Shown here one piece after another: positions 1-9,153 of a stretch of DNA of 64,000 nucleotides. A model generated the notes under the pieces. The model saw only the letters and a list, made by a program, of their open reading frames with translations, was not told where the DNA came from and did not search any database. Source of the DNA: Streptomyces pristinaespiralis (lineage in GTDB: Bacteria > Actinomycetota > Actinomycetes > Streptomycetales > Streptomycetaceae); contig NZ_CP011340.1 of NCBI RefSeq assembly GCF_001278075.1, positions 558,001 to 622,000 of the forward strand, in the 5' to 3' direction. Every line of letters starts with the position of its first letter. Position 1 is the stretch's first letter. The position numbers were made by a program, and so were the translations under genes.

Positions 1-474
1 CGCGAGCAGATCCAGCAGGAGGCGGACCGCGCCACGTACGAACGCCGGGCCGTCGCCGTGGAGCGCGAACGCGCCATCGCGGAGAACGAACTCGCCAGCA
101 AGATCGAACTGGCCAGGCGTGAGGAGCAGTTGGTCGAGCAGAACGGTACCAACGCGCGGCGCCAGGCCGAGGAGAGCGCGGCGGCCGACGCCGTGCGGGC
201 GGACGCGGAGGCGAAGCGGAAGGTGCGCCTCGCCCGGGCGGAGGCCGAGGCCGCGGAGGCGGTCGGCGCGGCGCGGGCGGGGGCTCAGGCTGCCTGGCTG
301 CGGGTGCACGGCGACGTGGATCCCGCCACCCTGCACGCCCTGGCGGTCACCCGGCTCGCCGAGAACCTGCCGCGGATCGACAGCGTCACCCTCTCCCCCG
401 ACGTGCTCACCGGGCTGCTCGCGCGGCTGGGCGGCGGGCAGCCGGGCGGGGCCGGCGGCGGAGGCGGCTCGTGA
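1..474 (+). CDS. SPFH/band-7 (flotillin-like) protein, C-terminal part
   Basis: The reading frame is open from the first base, so the start and the SPFH domain lie left of the window. What remains, about 157 residues, is a long Glu/Ala/Arg-rich heptad region typical of the coiled coil behind an SPFH domain, then a short segment ([20 protein letters not shown]) and a Gly-rich tail. That layout matches flotillin/stomatin-like membrane scaffolding proteins. The stop codon overlaps the GTG start of the next gene (GTGA), so the two are probably co-translated. The family call rests on the coiled coil and tail only; other coiled-coil proteins are possible. Confidence 0.65.
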   Translation, partial: REQIQQEADRATYERRAVAVERERAIAENELASKIELARREEQLVEQNGTNARRQAEESAAADAVRADAEAKRKVRLARAEAEAAEAVGAARAGAQAAWLRVHGDVDPATLHALAVTRLAENLPRIDSVTLSPDVLTGLLARLGGGQPGGAGGGGGS

Positions 475-1505
475 GTCTGGCCCCGCGGGCCGTCCTCGTG
501 CACCGGACCACCGAGTACGAGGAGTTGCTGGCCCGGCACGGGACCCACGGCCAGGCCGACTTCTTTCTCGCCTCCCGGGGCCGGAGCATCCGCGACGTGG
601 CGGTGCGGCACCATCGGGCCCAGCGGGCGCTGGCGGAGGTGGCGGCCGCCGTTCCGCTCCAGTGGCGGCAGACCAGGGTGGAGCGCGGGGACCTCGACCG
701 GTTCCTGTTCGCCCCCGAGGACGTGGTGGTCGTGGTGGGCCAGGACGGGCTGGTGGCCAACACCGCCAAGTACCTGGCGGGCCAGCCGGTGGTGGGCATC
801 GACACCGACCCGGGCCGCAATCCGGGGGTCCTGGTGCGTCACCGCGTCGAGGACGCCCGGCGACTGCTCCGCTCCGCCGTCTCGCCCGGACGCTCGGCGG
901 ACGAGCTGACCATGGTGGAGGCGGTCGCGGACGACACCCAGCGGCTGCCGGCGCTGAACGAGATCTATCTCGGGCGCCCCGGGCATCAGACCGCCCGCTA
1001 CCGGCTGGACCAGGACGACGATGGACCCGGCGGGGGCGGGCCCGGCAGACACCGACCCGGCGGGGGCGGGCCCGGCAGGGATGGACCCGGCGGGGGCGTG
1101 CCCGGCGGAAGGGGATTCGGCGGGAGGCAATTCGGCGGGAGGGGAGACGGCGCCGAGAAGGTCGGCGGGGAGGCCCAGGCTTCCTCGGGGGTGCTGGTGG
1201 GGACGGGAACGGGTGCGACCGGCTGGTTGCGCTCGCTGTGGCAGGAGCGGGGCAGCACCCTCGCGCTGCCCGGCCCAGCCGAGCCGCGGCTCGTGTGGTT
1301 CGTCAGGGAGGCCTGGCCGTCCCCCGCGACCGGGACGAGCAGGGTGGCCGGTGCGCTGGAGCGGGGGCAACGGCTGCGGATCACCGTGGAGTCGGACCGG
1401 CTCGTCGTCTTCGGCGACGGCATGGAGAGCGACGCCCTGAGCCTCACCTGGGGACAGTCGGTGTCCCTGGGGATCGCGGACACCTCGCTGCGCCTGCTGG
1501 ATTGA
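471..1505 (+). CDS. NAD kinase-fold protein with Gly/Pro-rich insertion
   Basis: This 344-residue protein shows the signature blocks of the NAD kinase/diacylglycerol kinase fold. GQDG at residues 90-93 sits where GGDG is expected, after a run of valines. NEIYLG at 163-168 matches the NE block, and GTGTGATGW at 244-252 matches the glycine-rich TPTGSTAY-type loop. Between the last two blocks, residues about 184-226 form a collagen-like Gly/Pro/Arg insertion encoded by tandem 30-bp repeats. The fold predicts ATP or NAD binding, but the first Gly of GGDG is replaced, so kinase activity is uncertain. The GTG start overlaps the stop of the SPFH gene, which suggests a membrane-linked partner. Confidence 0.75.
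   Translation: MSLAPRAVLVHRTTEYEELLARHGTHGQADFFLASRGRSIRDVAVRHHRAQRALAEVAAAVPLQWRQTRVERGDLDRFLFAPEDVVVVVGQDGLVANTAKYLAGQPVVGIDTDPGRNPGVLVRHRVEDARRLLRSAVSPGRSADELTMVEAVADDTQRLPALNEIYLGRPGHQTARYRLDQDDDGPGGGGPGRHRPGGGGPGRDGPGGGVPGGRGFGGRQFGGRGDGAEKVGGEAQASSGVLVGTGTGATGWLRSLWQERGSTLALPGPAEPRLVWFVREAWPSPATGTSRVAGALERGQRLRITVESDRLVVFGDGMESDALSLTWGQSVSLGIADTSLRLLD
1020..1109 (+). repeat. Three tandem 30-bp repeats inside the NAD-kinase-like gene
   Basis: Units start at 1020, 1050 and 1080. Each carries the core CCCGGCGGGGGCG and encodes ten residues of the type [10 protein letters not shown]. The unit length is a multiple of three, so copy-number change would keep the frame. Shorter degenerate GGCGGGAGG repeats follow to about 1145. 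Confidence 0.9.
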
Positions 1506-1590
1506 GCCGCCGGTCACCGCCGGGCAGGCCCGCCGAATGGCCGGACATCGCTCTAGTTCTCCCCTCCATTGGTTTCTACCATTCGACCAA

Positions 1591-1615
1591 CTCCCGGGCC
1601 GCGAACGCCCGGGAG
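1591..1615 (+). terminator. Hairpin downstream of the NAD-kinase-like gene
   Basis: A perfect 9-bp stem (CTCCCGGGC / GCCCGGGAG) with a 7-nt loop lies 86 bases after the stop codon. There is no U tract, as is common in Streptomyces. The rest of the 1506-1809 gap holds no gene. Confidence 0.5.
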
Positions 1616-1629
1616 CCTCGGTCGAACAT

Positions 1630-1643
1630 GTCATGTGCATGAC
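1630..1643. promoter_or_regulatory. 14-bp palindrome upstream of the DUF4360 gene
   Basis: GTCATGTGCATGAC is a palindrome with 6-bp arms and a 2-bp centre, 167 bases before the DUF4360 start. It could be a repressor site. No convincing -35/-10 pair was found nearby. Confidence 0.3.
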
Positions 1644-1809
1644 TTTTCAACAAGTCCCGGCATGCCACGGCCGAATCACAGGACGGTCCAGCGCACTTGG
1701 TCCGTGACGGCCGGACGCCACGCGAGCGGGCGGCCGCACCCCCCACCTGACGGCCGGGCATCACTGTGCCCGGACCGCCCGGCACCGACAGCAATGGATT
1801 GGAGAAGCC

Positions 1810-2460
1810 ATGACCGGTGGACTGCTGGTGAGCGGCGCGTTGGCCGCGCTGTTCGCCTCCGCGATCCCCTCGCAACAGAGCCCGTCCGTCATCACCGACC
1901 CGCCGCCGGACAAGATCGTGATCGAGGTGGCGACGGTCAACGGCTCCGGGTGTCCCGCGGGGACGGCCGCCGTCGCCGTCTCACAGGACAACACCGCCTT
2001 CACCGTGACGTACAGCGACTACCTCGCCCAGGTCGGCGGCGGCGCCCCGAGCACGGCGTTCCGCAAGAACTGCCAGCTCAATCTGATCGTGCACGTACCG
2101 CACGGCTTCACGTACGCGGTCGCCAGCGCCGACTACAGAGGTTATGCCTCGCTCCAGCCCGGGGCGAGCAGCACCGAGAAGGCGTCGTACTACTTCCAGG
2201 GATCGCCGAACACCGAGTCACGCTCGCACTCGTTCCGGGGCCCGTACGACGACAACTGGCAGGCGACGGACGAGACCGACTGGGCGCAGCTGGTGTGGGC
2301 GCCCTGCGGTGTCCAGCGCAACTTCAACATCAACACGGAGCTGAGGGTCAGCGCGGGCACCTCGGACCCGGCGCAGACCAGCTTCATGACCATGGACTCC
2401 ACCGACGGTGACATCAGCACCATCTATCACCTGGCCTGGAAGGAGTGCCCGGGACGCTGA
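1810..2460 (+). CDS. Secreted DUF4360 family protein
   Basis: The 216-residue product starts at an ATG preceded by GGAGAA. It has a short hydrophobic N-terminus (LLVSGALAALFASAIPS) that could act as a signal peptide. The body, beginning VIEVATVNGSGCPAGT, follows the pattern of the DUF4360 family of secreted fungal and actinomycete proteins, with cysteines spaced for disulfides and many Thr/Ser/Asn residues. The C-terminus ends WKECPGR. The function of the family is unknown; a cell-surface or extracellular role is inferred. It is monocistronic, between two hairpins, and converges with the ABC transporter operon. Confidence 0.8.
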   Translation: MTGGLLVSGALAALFASAIPSQQSPSVITDPPPDKIVIEVATVNGSGCPAGTAAVAVSQDNTAFTVTYSDYLAQVGGGAPSTAFRKNCQLNLIVHVPHGFTYAVASADYRGYASLQPGASSTEKASYYFQGSPNTESRSHSFRGPYDDNWQATDETDWAQLVWAPCGVQRNFNINTELRVSAGTSDPAQTSFMTMDSTDGDISTIYHLAWKECPGR

Positions 2461-2468
2461 CCCGCGCG

Positions 2469-2518
2469 GCCCCGGCCGGGACGTCCCCCGCCCGGCCGGG
2501 GCACCGGACAGGTGCCCC
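2469..2518. terminator. Double hairpin between convergent genes
   Basis: A 12-bp stem (GCCCCGGCCGGG with its complement at 2491-2502) overlaps a second stem (GGGGCACC, loop GGACA, GGTGCCCC, 2498-2518). They lie between the DUF4360 stop and the ABC ATPase stop, so they probably serve both strands. Confidence 0.65.
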
Positions 2519-2526
2519 GGACGGGA

Positions 2527-3375
2527 TCACAGCTCCTTGGCGGGGCCCTGTGGGCCGGTGTCCCCCGGCTGTGCGGCGGCGGCCGGATCCAGGATGCGCA
2601 TCAGGAAGTTCCTGGTCCGCTCGTGCTGCGGGTCGCCCACGACCCGTTGTGCCGGCCCCTCTTCGACGATCACGCCGCCGTCCATGAAGACCACGCGGTC
2701 GGCGACCTCCCTGGCGAAGCTCATCTCGTGGGTGACGACCATCATCGTCATGCCCTCGGCCGCCAGCTGACGCATGACCGCGAGGACGTCGCCCACCAGC
2801 TCGGGGTCGAGCGCCGAGGTCGGCTCGTCGAAGAGCATCACCTCCGGTCCCATGCTCAGCGCGCGGGCGATGGCCACCCGCTGCTGCTGGCCGCCGGAGA
2901 GCTGCGCGGGAAAGGCGTCGGCCTTGTCGGACAGGCCCACCCGCTCCAGGTTCCGCCGCGCCACCTCCGCGGCCTTCGTCTTGTCCCTGCGCAGGACCCG
3001 CCGCTGCGGCAGCGTGAGGTTCTCCGTGACGCTGATGTGCGGGAAGAGGTTGAACTGCTGGAAGACCATGCCGATCCGGCGGCGCACGGCGTCGATGTCG
3101 ACATCGAGGTCGGTGACCTCCGTGCCGCCCACGAACACCTGGCCGGCGGTCGGCTCCTCCAGCAGGTTCACACAGCGCAGCAGCGTCGACTTGCCGGAGC
3201 CGGAGGGGCCGATGACGCACACCACCTCGCCCCGGGCGATCTCGAGGTCGATGCCGCGCAGCACGTGATTGTCGCCGAACGACTTGTGCAGGCCCCGGAT
3301 CTCGATCTCGGGGCCGTCCGTACTGTCCATGATCCCGCTGCTCCCGCTTCCCGACGACTGTGGCGCGACCGGCAT
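2527..3375 (-). CDS. Polar amino-acid ABC transporter ATP-binding protein (GlnQ type)
   Basis: This 282-residue ATPase energises the importer encoded upstream. It carries Walker [10 protein letters not shown], the Q-loop region [11 protein letters not shown], the signature [15 protein letters not shown], Walker [15 protein letters not shown] and the switch histidine in VVTHE, all in the order and spacing of the GlnQ/HisP family. A non-conserved leader of about 20 residues precedes the domain. A later ATG (MDSTDG) is an alternative start. It is the last gene of a three-gene minus-strand operon, 7 bases after the permease stop. Confidence 0.93.
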   Translation of the reverse strand: MPVAPQSSGSGSSGIMDSTDGPEIEIRGLHKSFGDNHVLRGIDLEIARGEVVCVIGPSGSGKSTLLRCVNLLEEPTAGQVFVGGTEVTDLDVDIDAVRRRIGMVFQQFNLFPHISVTENLTLPQRRVLRRDKTKAAEVARRNLERVGLSDKADAFPAQLSGGQQQRVAIARALSMGPEVMLFDEPTSALDPELVGDVLAVMRQLAAEGMTMMVVTHEMSFAREVADRVVFMDGGVIVEEGPAQRVVGDPQHERTRNFLMRILDPAAAAQPGDTGPQGPAKEL

Positions 3376-3382
3376 TCGAACC

Positions 3383-4183
3383 TCACCTCGCCTTGTCGGC
3401 TCGGGCCTCGAGGCGGCGCACCACGAAGCTGAGCGGCACGGTCACCAGGAGGTAGCAGAGCCCCGCGACGAGGATCGGCGTGGAGTTGGCGGTCTGGCTG
3501 GCCAGATCCCTGCCGAACTTGGTCAGTTCGCGTTCCTCGAGGGTGACGCCGAGGAACAGCACCAGCGACGAATCCTTGAAGAGCAGGACCAGTTCGTTGG
3601 TGAGCGGCGGAATGACGATCCGGAAAGCCTGCGGAATGATCACCGAGACCATGGCCCTGGCGTGGGAGAAGCCCAGCGACCTGGCGGCCTCCATCTGCCC
3701 CTTGGGCACCGCCTGGATGCCCGCCCTGATCGTCTCCGCCATGTAGGCGGCGGCGACCAGGCCGAGACCGAGGGCGACCTTGCCATAGGTGCCTCCGGGG
3801 ATCTCCGTGCCGGGGAAGGCCAGCGGCACGGCCACACCGACGAAGATGAAGATCAGCAGCGCGGGCAGACCGCGGAAGATCTCGATGTAGACGCCCGCGA
3901 GCCACCGGTAGGGGGCGACCGACGACAACCGCATCAGCGCGATGATCAGACCCAGCACCAGTCCGAACACGAAACCGGAGACCGTGTAGACCACGGTGTT
4001 GCGCAGCGCGGTGGTGATGATCGCGGGGAACAGCTCGGAGGCGAGGTCCTTCTGCGCGAACTGGTTCTGCAGCCGGTCCCAGTCGGCCAGCAGGCCGACG
4101 ACGACGAGCGCGGCGACGAAGATCGCGTACTGGATGCCCTGCGACACCCGCCGCCGCTGGCGGCGGGTGAGGCGTGAGGTCAC
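3383..4183 (-). CDS. Amino-acid ABC transporter permease (HisM/GlnP type)
   Basis: The product is a membrane permease with about five or six hydrophobic spans and the EAA-loop region [14 protein letters not shown], which docks the ATPase. The GTG start at 4183 is chosen because it overlaps the TGA stop of the binding-protein gene (GTGA) and gives 266 residues; the longer frame starting at 4213 would invade the upstream gene. Only one permease gene is present, so the channel is presumably a homodimer. The substrate is probably glutamate, glutamine or another polar amino acid, judged from family membership only. Confidence 0.93.
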   Translation of the reverse strand: MTSRLTRRQRRRVSQGIQYAIFVAALVVVGLLADWDRLQNQFAQKDLASELFPAIITTALRNTVVYTVSGFVFGLVLGLIIALMRLSSVAPYRWLAGVYIEIFRGLPALLIFIFVGVAVPLAFPGTEIPGGTYGKVALGLGLVAAAYMAETIRAGIQAVPKGQMEAARSLGFSHARAMVSVIIPQAFRIVIPPLTNELVLLFKDSSLVLFLGVTLEERELTKFGRDLASQTANSTPILVAGLCYLLVTVPLSFVVRRLEARADKAR

Positions 4184-5028
4184 GACTGCGCCTTGGGCAG
4201 CGGGCCGATCCACTGCTTGTAGAGCTTGTCGTAGGTGCCGTCGGCGCGGGCGTCCTGGATCGCCTTGTCGATGGCGGCACGCAGCTTGTCGTTGCCCTTC
4301 TTCACCGAGAAGCCGTACTGCTCACCGGTCTCGATGTTCTCACCGAGCGCGAACTGGGCGGCGTTCGCCTTGTCCTTGAGCCAGCCCTGGACGACGGGGT
4401 AGTCGATGATCACCGCGTCGACCTGTCCGGTGCGCAGCCCGTTGATCACCGCGTCCGAGCTCTCGAAGGCGACGGGGTCGAAGCCCTGGCTCTTGGCGTA
4501 GCTCTCGCCTGTGGTCTCCGCCTGTGCTCCGAGCTTCTTCTTCCCGGACTTCACCTCGTCGAGCGATGTCACGCCGCTCTTCTTGGTCGCCAGCAGCGCC
4601 TGGGTCGCGTCGAAGTAGGGGACGGAGAAGTCCACGTTCTTCTTGCGGTCCTCGGTGATGGTCATGCCGGCCGCGGCCAGGTCGCACTCCCCCGAGTTGA
4701 GGAACGCGCCGGTCTTGAAGTTCTCGAACGGCGTGTCGAGGATCTTCTGCTCGACGTCGAGGTTCTTCGCCACCAGGTCGATCAGCGCGACGTCGAAGCC
4801 GACGACCTTGCCGCCCTGCTCGAACTGGAAGGGCGGATAGGGCAGGTGGGTGCAGGTGGTCAGTTTGCCCTTCTCGACCACGGGGACGCCTCCCGCGGCC
4901 TCGCCCGGACCATCGTCGGAGGAACCGCATCCGACGGCGAGGAACATCCCGGCAGCCACGGCACCGGCGGTGGCGACGACACGGAAGCTGCTGCGGTGGC
5001 TGCGATGGCCGCTGGCCGTCCCGAACAC
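4180..5028 (-). CDS. Amino-acid ABC transporter substrate-binding lipoprotein
   Basis: The 282-residue SBP_bac_3-type protein captures the ligand outside the membrane. The GTG start at 5028 has GGAGG 5 bases upstream. The signal peptide ends in a lipobox (FLAVGC, Cys34). The mature part shows the family's opening THLPYPPFQFE and closing DGTYDKLYKQW. An open frame continues upstream to 5223 but has no ribosome site and spoils the signal peptide. It heads the operon binding protein - permease - ATPase. Confidence 0.93.
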   Translation of the reverse strand: MFGTASGHRSHRSSFRVVATAGAVAAGMFLAVGCGSSDDGPGEAAGGVPVVEKGKLTTCTHLPYPPFQFEQGGKVVGFDVALIDLVAKNLDVEQKILDTPFENFKTGAFLNSGECDLAAAGMTITEDRKKNVDFSVPYFDATQALLATKKSGVTSLDEVKSGKKKLGAQAETTGESYAKSQGFDPVAFESSDAVINGLRTGQVDAVIIDYPVVQGWLKDKANAAQFALGENIETGEQYGFSVKKGNDKLRAAIDKAIQDARADGTYDKLYKQWIGPLPKAQS

Positions 5029-5084
5029 GATGACCTCCAGGAGTGGGGGAGACGGAAGGCCGCGGTCCGCGACCGTCCGCCGAG

Positions 5085-5107
5085 ATCGTAAGCCACGGGA
5101 TGCGTGG
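5085..5107 (-). promoter_or_regulatory. Possible promoter and dyad upstream of the amino-acid ABC operon
   Basis: On the minus strand TACGAT (5090-5085) looks like a -10 box, about 57 bases before the GTG start. Immediately upstream is the dyad CCACG-N5-CGTGG (5093-5107). No good -35 was found, so this is tentative. Confidence 0.3.
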
Positions 5108-5303
5108 TGCGCCGGAGCTGTCCACCAGGTGTTCCATCCTTCGGACACTCCGCCCATCGGACACCCCACGGACCGTCGGGCACTCCTCGGAGTCCGACGC
5201 CCACGGCGGCGGTGCGCTCCCAAGGCTCTAGGCTGAGCGGCGGCAGGGGTCGGACGGAGCGTGGAACGTCCGTCGGGATCGATGACGGGTGAGGGAGGGC
5301 GGG

Positions 5304-5726
5304 ATGGGGAGACGGGTCCGACTCGTCCTCGCGACCGCGCTTCCGGCGGCCCTCTTCGGCGTCTGGTCGGTGTTCCTCCTTCTCACCGGCGGCACCGGCC
5401 ACGGCGCCCAGGCCGTCGCCGGCCCCGTCGCTGTGGCCCCGGTCAAGGCGGGCACGCCGGCTCCCCTCCGCCCCGTCGCGGCGCACCGGAACGTGCCGAG
5501 CGCACCACAGGCCCGGCCGGCCGTGGCGGTCCCCCAACTGCTGGCCGCGGAGAACACCCAACGGCCGCCCGGCACTCCCCCGGCACTTCCTGACGCACCG
5601 GTGTCCGCGCCCGTCCATCCACTGCACGGCCGCGAGACGGCCGGTCCGCGTCAGGAGCGGGCCCCGCCCTCCGGCGTCTACGACCCGCGGCACACCCGCG
5701 GTCCTCCCTCCACCCGGCACAGCTGA
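5304..5726 (+). CDS. Small secreted or membrane-anchored protein of unknown function
   Basis: The ATG at 5304 has GGGAGG upstream and gives 140 residues. Residues 5-30 are a hydrophobic segment after MGRRVR, which could be a signal anchor or signal peptide. The rest is Pro/Ala-rich and low in complexity, so it is probably disordered outside the membrane. I do not recognise a family. It is divergent from the ABC importer and precedes secDF. Third-position GC is consistent with coding, but without homologues it could be spurious. Confidence 0.5.
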   Translation: MGRRVRLVLATALPAALFGVWSVFLLLTGGTGHGAQAVAGPVAVAPVKAGTPAPLRPVAAHRNVPSAPQARPAVAVPQLLAAENTQRPPGTPPALPDAPVSAPVHPLHGRETAGPRQERAPPSGVYDPRHTRGPPSTRHS

Positions 5727-5888
5727 CGTTCCGGGGGCCTTACCCGGCCGATCCGCCGGCAGGACCCCAAGGCGTCCGCCGTCCGGTACCGCGGTGTGTC
5801 CGCGGACCGGTGCGCGTGACGACCTCTTCCTCGCGTCCTCAATCAGCGCAGGCGCCGGGTGCGCCTGCGTGCTGCCCGTGGAGCACCC

Positions 5889-8219
5889 ATGTCATCTCGC
5901 GCAACGTTCTGGCGGGCGCTGATCGCGCTCGCCGTCGTCGCCGTGTCCCTGTACGTCGCCCTGACCACACCGGCCCGGCTCGGCCTGGACCTGCGGGGCG
6001 GAACCCGTATCGTCCTCGAGACCCGGGACTCCCCCACCGTGACCGCCGACCGGGAGGCCACCGACCGGGCGATGGAGGTGCTGCGCCGGCGCGTCGACGG
6101 GCTCGGCGTCGCCGAGCCCTCCCTCGCGCGCTCCGGAGAGCGGCGCATCGTCGTCGAACTTCCCGGGCTGAAGGACCCCCGCGAGGCCGCGAAGGTCATC
6201 GGCCGTACCGCGCAACTGACCTTCCATCCCGTCACCGGCACCTCGGAGGGGCCCGCGAGCGCTCCCGCGAAGGACGGCGCACGCGTCCTCGCCGACCCCG
6301 ACGCACCGGGGAGCTTCCTGCGGCTCGGCCCGACCGCGCTCACCGGCGAAGGGGTCGAGGACGCGGAGGCGGTCCTCGACACCCTCGAAGGCCGCGGCTG
6401 GACCGTCGACCTCTCCTTCCGCGGCGACGCGGCGAAACAGTGGGCGCGCATCACGGGCGAGGCGGCCTGCGCGGCGCCCGCCGATCCCGCGCGCAGGGTC
6501 GCGATCGTCCTCGACGACGCGGTGGTGTCCGCGCCGGGCATGCAGAGCAGCGTGCCGTGCGGTGCGGGCATCACGGGTGGCTCCGCGCAGATCACCGGCG
6601 GCTTCACCCCGGACGAGGCCCGCGACCTGGCCGCTCTGGTGAAGGGCGGCGCGCTGCCCGTCCCGGTGACGACCGTCGAGCAGAGCACCGTGGGGCCGAC
6701 GCTGGGCGCCGAGGCCGTCCGGGCCAGCGCCGCCGCGGCGGTGATCGGACTGCTCTGCACCGGCCTGTTCGTCATCGTGGTGTACCGGCTCCTCGGCCTG
6801 CTGGCCACGGTGGCGCTCGCGCTGTACGGGCTGATCTCGTACGCCGCCGTCGTGGCGCTCGGGGCGACGCTGACGCTGCCCGGGCTCGCCGGGTTCGTGC
6901 TGGCCATCGGCATCGCCGTGGACGCCAACGTGCTCGTCTTCGAACGCGCACGAGAGGAGTTCACGCGCCCGGGAGGCCGGGGCGGCACCAAGCGGCGCGA
7001 CCTGAAGTCCTCGCTGCGCACCGGCTTCGGCAAGGCGTGGAGCGCGGTGGCCGACTCGAACATCACCACACTGCTCGCGGCCGGGCTGCTGTTCGTGTTC
7101 GCGACCGGCCCCGTGAAGGGCTTCGGTGTCACCCTGGCGATCGGCGTGCTGGCGTCGATGGTCTCGGCCATGCTGATCACCCGGCTGCTCGCCGAATGGG
7201 CGCTGAGCGTGCCGTACGTCCGGCGCCGTCCCGCGCTGACCGGCATGGCCGGGCCGGGACGGCTGCGGGAGCGGCTCGCCCGGCGCACCCCGAGGCTGAT
7301 GCGGCACCGGCGCCGCTGGCTAGGGATCTGCTCCGGGCTGCTGCTCCTCGCAGTCGCCGGTATCGGCGTGCGCGGGGTGGAGTTCGGAGTGGAGTTCACC
7401 GGCGGCAGGGTCGTGCAGTACACGGCGGAACGGTCCGTCGACGCGGACACGGCCCGCGAGGCGGTCGTCGCCGCGGGGTTCCCCGACGCGGTCGTGCAGT
7501 CGACCGACGACAACGGGATCTCCGTCCGCACCAAGGAGCGCGGTGACGACGAGCAGGAGCGGATCCGCGGCGCGCTCGACGACGTGGCCGGTGGGTTGAG
7601 CGTGGAACGGGACGATCTCATCGGGCCCAGTCTGGGCAGCGAGCTGCGCATGTACGCGCTGATCGCGCTCGGCGTCGCCGTCGCGGCACAACTGCTCTAC
7701 CTGTCCGTGCGGTTCCGGTGGACGTTCGCGACGGCAGCCGTCGTCGCGATGGCGCAGGACGTAGCCCTGGTCGTGGGTCTGTTCGCGTGGCTCGGCAAGC
7801 CGATGGACAGCGTCTTCCTCGCCGCGCTGCTGACCGTCGTCGGGTACTCGGTCAACGACACGGTCGTCGTGCTCGACCGGCTGCGCGAACTCCGCAGGAC
7901 CGGCGGCTCCATCCCGCTGGAGACCCTGGCGGACCGGGCCGTCGCGCAGACCCTGCCACGGACGGTCAACACGGGCATGGGGGCACTGTTCGTCCTGGTC
8001 GCGCTGGCCGTCCTGGGCGGTGACTCGCTGACCGACTTCTCGATCGCGCTGCTCGCGGGAGTCGTGCTGGGGATGGCGTCCACGGTCTTCACGGCGATGC
8101 CGGTGGCGCTTCTCCTCCAGGCCCGGTACCCCGAGTCACGGGGCGCCGGCGGGACCGGGCGCCCGAGGCCGGCGAAGGAGGGCGGCAGGTCGAGAGACCG
8201 CTCGGGCGCGGTGGTCTGA
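5889..8219 (+). CDS. secDF: Fused SecDF protein-export membrane protein
   Basis: This 776-residue protein joins SecD and SecF in one chain. SecD features: N-terminal transmembrane segment, LGLDLRGGTRIVLE, the extracytoplasmic domain, then a multi-span bundle with AIGIAVDANVLVFER. SecF follows from about residue 475 with FGVEFTGGRVVQY and later VGYSVNDTVVVLDRLRE. SecDF uses the proton-motive force to help pull preproteins through SecYEG. Streptomycetes usually encode separate secD and secF near ruvABC; a fused extra copy is known in the genus, and this is likely that one. The ATG at 5889 begins MSSRATFW; the frame extends 10 codons upstream. Confidence 0.93.
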   Translation: MSSRATFWRALIALAVVAVSLYVALTTPARLGLDLRGGTRIVLETRDSPTVTADREATDRAMEVLRRRVDGLGVAEPSLARSGERRIVVELPGLKDPREAAKVIGRTAQLTFHPVTGTSEGPASAPAKDGARVLADPDAPGSFLRLGPTALTGEGVEDAEAVLDTLEGRGWTVDLSFRGDAAKQWARITGEAACAAPADPARRVAIVLDDAVVSAPGMQSSVPCGAGITGGSAQITGGFTPDEARDLAALVKGGALPVPVTTVEQSTVGPTLGAEAVRASAAAAVIGLLCTGLFVIVVYRLLGLLATVALALYGLISYAAVVALGATLTLPGLAGFVLAIGIAVDANVLVFERAREEFTRPGGRGGTKRRDLKSSLRTGFGKAWSAVADSNITTLLAAGLLFVFATGPVKGFGVTLAIGVLASMVSAMLITRLLAEWALSVPYVRRRPALTGMAGPGRLRERLARRTPRLMRHRRRWLGICSGLLLLAVAGIGVRGVEFGVEFTGGRVVQYTAERSVDADTAREAVVAAGFPDAVVQSTDDNGISVRTKERGDDEQERIRGALDDVAGGLSVERDDLIGPSLGSELRMYALIALGVAVAAQLLYLSVRFRWTFATAAVVAMAQDVALVVGLFAWLGKPMDSVFLAALLTVVGYSVNDTVVVLDRLRELRRTGGSIPLETLADRAVAQTLPRTVNTGMGALFVLVALAVLGGDSLTDFSIALLAGVVLGMASTVFTAMPVALLLQARYPESRGAGGTGRPRPAKEGGRSRDRSGAVV

Positions 8220-8347
8220 AACCCGGGCCGGCCGGGACCCGCCCGCCGTGGGGGCCGAGCGCCGGCGCGTGCCAGGGGCCGGCAGGTCATGTGCCGGCGA
8301 CCGGGGCCGGCGACCGGGCGGGGCCTGCCTCCGGGCGGGGACTGCGG

Positions 8348-8446
8348 GCCATGTGCTGGCGTACGGGCCCGGGCCGGCCGGCCATGCGCCGGCGTGCGGG
8401 CCCGGGCCGACGAGACGGTGCGCGGGCGTCCGGCCGCGGCCACGCC
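8348..8446. repeat. 33-bp imperfect tandem repeats in a gene-free stretch
   Basis: Units start at 8348, 8381 and 8414, with weaker copies near 8286 and 8447. The best conserved part is GGCGTRCGGGCCCGGGCCG. The gap 8220-8532 contains no credible gene; its ORFs on both strands merely reflect the 11-codon period. No promoter was recognised. Confidence 0.75.
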
Positions 8447-8532
8447 GGAACATGCGCCGCCGCCGCTGGGGCAGTCGATGCCACAGCGGCGGCGGGCGGG
8501 CCGGCTCGGTCCCGGCCGGGGTCCACGGACCG

Positions 8533-8991
8533 TCAGGCGGCGGCGTTCTCGTCGGTGCGCGTGCCGCCGTCCAGCGCGGTGACCGCGGCGGTGGCGAAGC
8601 CGTGGTCCTGCTCCGGAGCGCCGCCACCGACGCCGACGGCTCCGACGAGGCGTCCGTCACGGAAGACCGGTATGCCGCCGGCGATGAAGAGCAGCGGCCG
8701 GTCGAGCGCGGTCGGCAGGCTGTGGAAGAGGCCGCCGGGCTGCACGGCGTCGACGAGGTCGGCGGTGGGGGCGCCCAGTTGGAGCGCGGTGTACGCCTTG
8801 CGGGTGCTGGTCTCGCCGGCGATCAGTACCGCCCGGTCGTCACGGCGGAAGGCCAGCAGGTGGCCGCCCGCGTCGAGGACGCTGACGGCGACGGTGACAC
8901 CGGCCGCCTCAGCGGCGGCGCGGGCGGTCTCCAGCAGGGTCTCCGCGTCCTGGACGGTCAGCGGGGCGATGGCGGTGGCGGTGGTGCTCAT
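8533..8991 (-). CDS. HbpS/GlcG-like (DUF336) heme-binding-type protein
   Basis: The 152-residue protein fits the GlcG/HbpS family: LTVQDAETLLETARAAAEAAG, then SVLDAGGHLLAFRRDD, STRKAYTA, and the glycine-rich GAVGVGGGAPEQDH near the end. Members bind heme or act as redox-sensing accessory proteins. No signal peptide and no two-component genes are present, unlike the hbpS-senS-senR locus, so it is probably a cytoplasmic relative. It starts at an ATG with GGAGAA 8 bases upstream and follows the efflux gene on the same strand after 162 bases. Confidence 0.88.
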   Translation of the reverse strand: MSTTATAIAPLTVQDAETLLETARAAAEAAGVTVAVSVLDAGGHLLAFRRDDRAVLIAGETSTRKAYTALQLGAPTADLVDAVQPGGLFHSLPTALDRPLLFIAGGIPVFRDGRLVGAVGVGGGAPEQDHGFATAAVTALDGGTRTDENAAA

Positions 8992-9153
8992 GGGGATCGT
9001 TCTCCTGATTGCTGTCGTGCGGTGGTGCTGGATGACCGGTTGCGGTTCCGCGGTGCGGTCGTTCTGCGGGCTTAGCTGCGGTGCCGCGGTGCGCGGGTTC
9101 CGCCCGGGACCAGTTGTTGTCCGGCGCCGCGGTTCTCCGGTGGTGGTCGTGGG

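Noticed and set aside
119..1642. 507-residue plus-strand frame
   Set aside because: Shadow of the SPFH and NAD-kinase-like genes in another frame; Arg/Pro-dominated composition.
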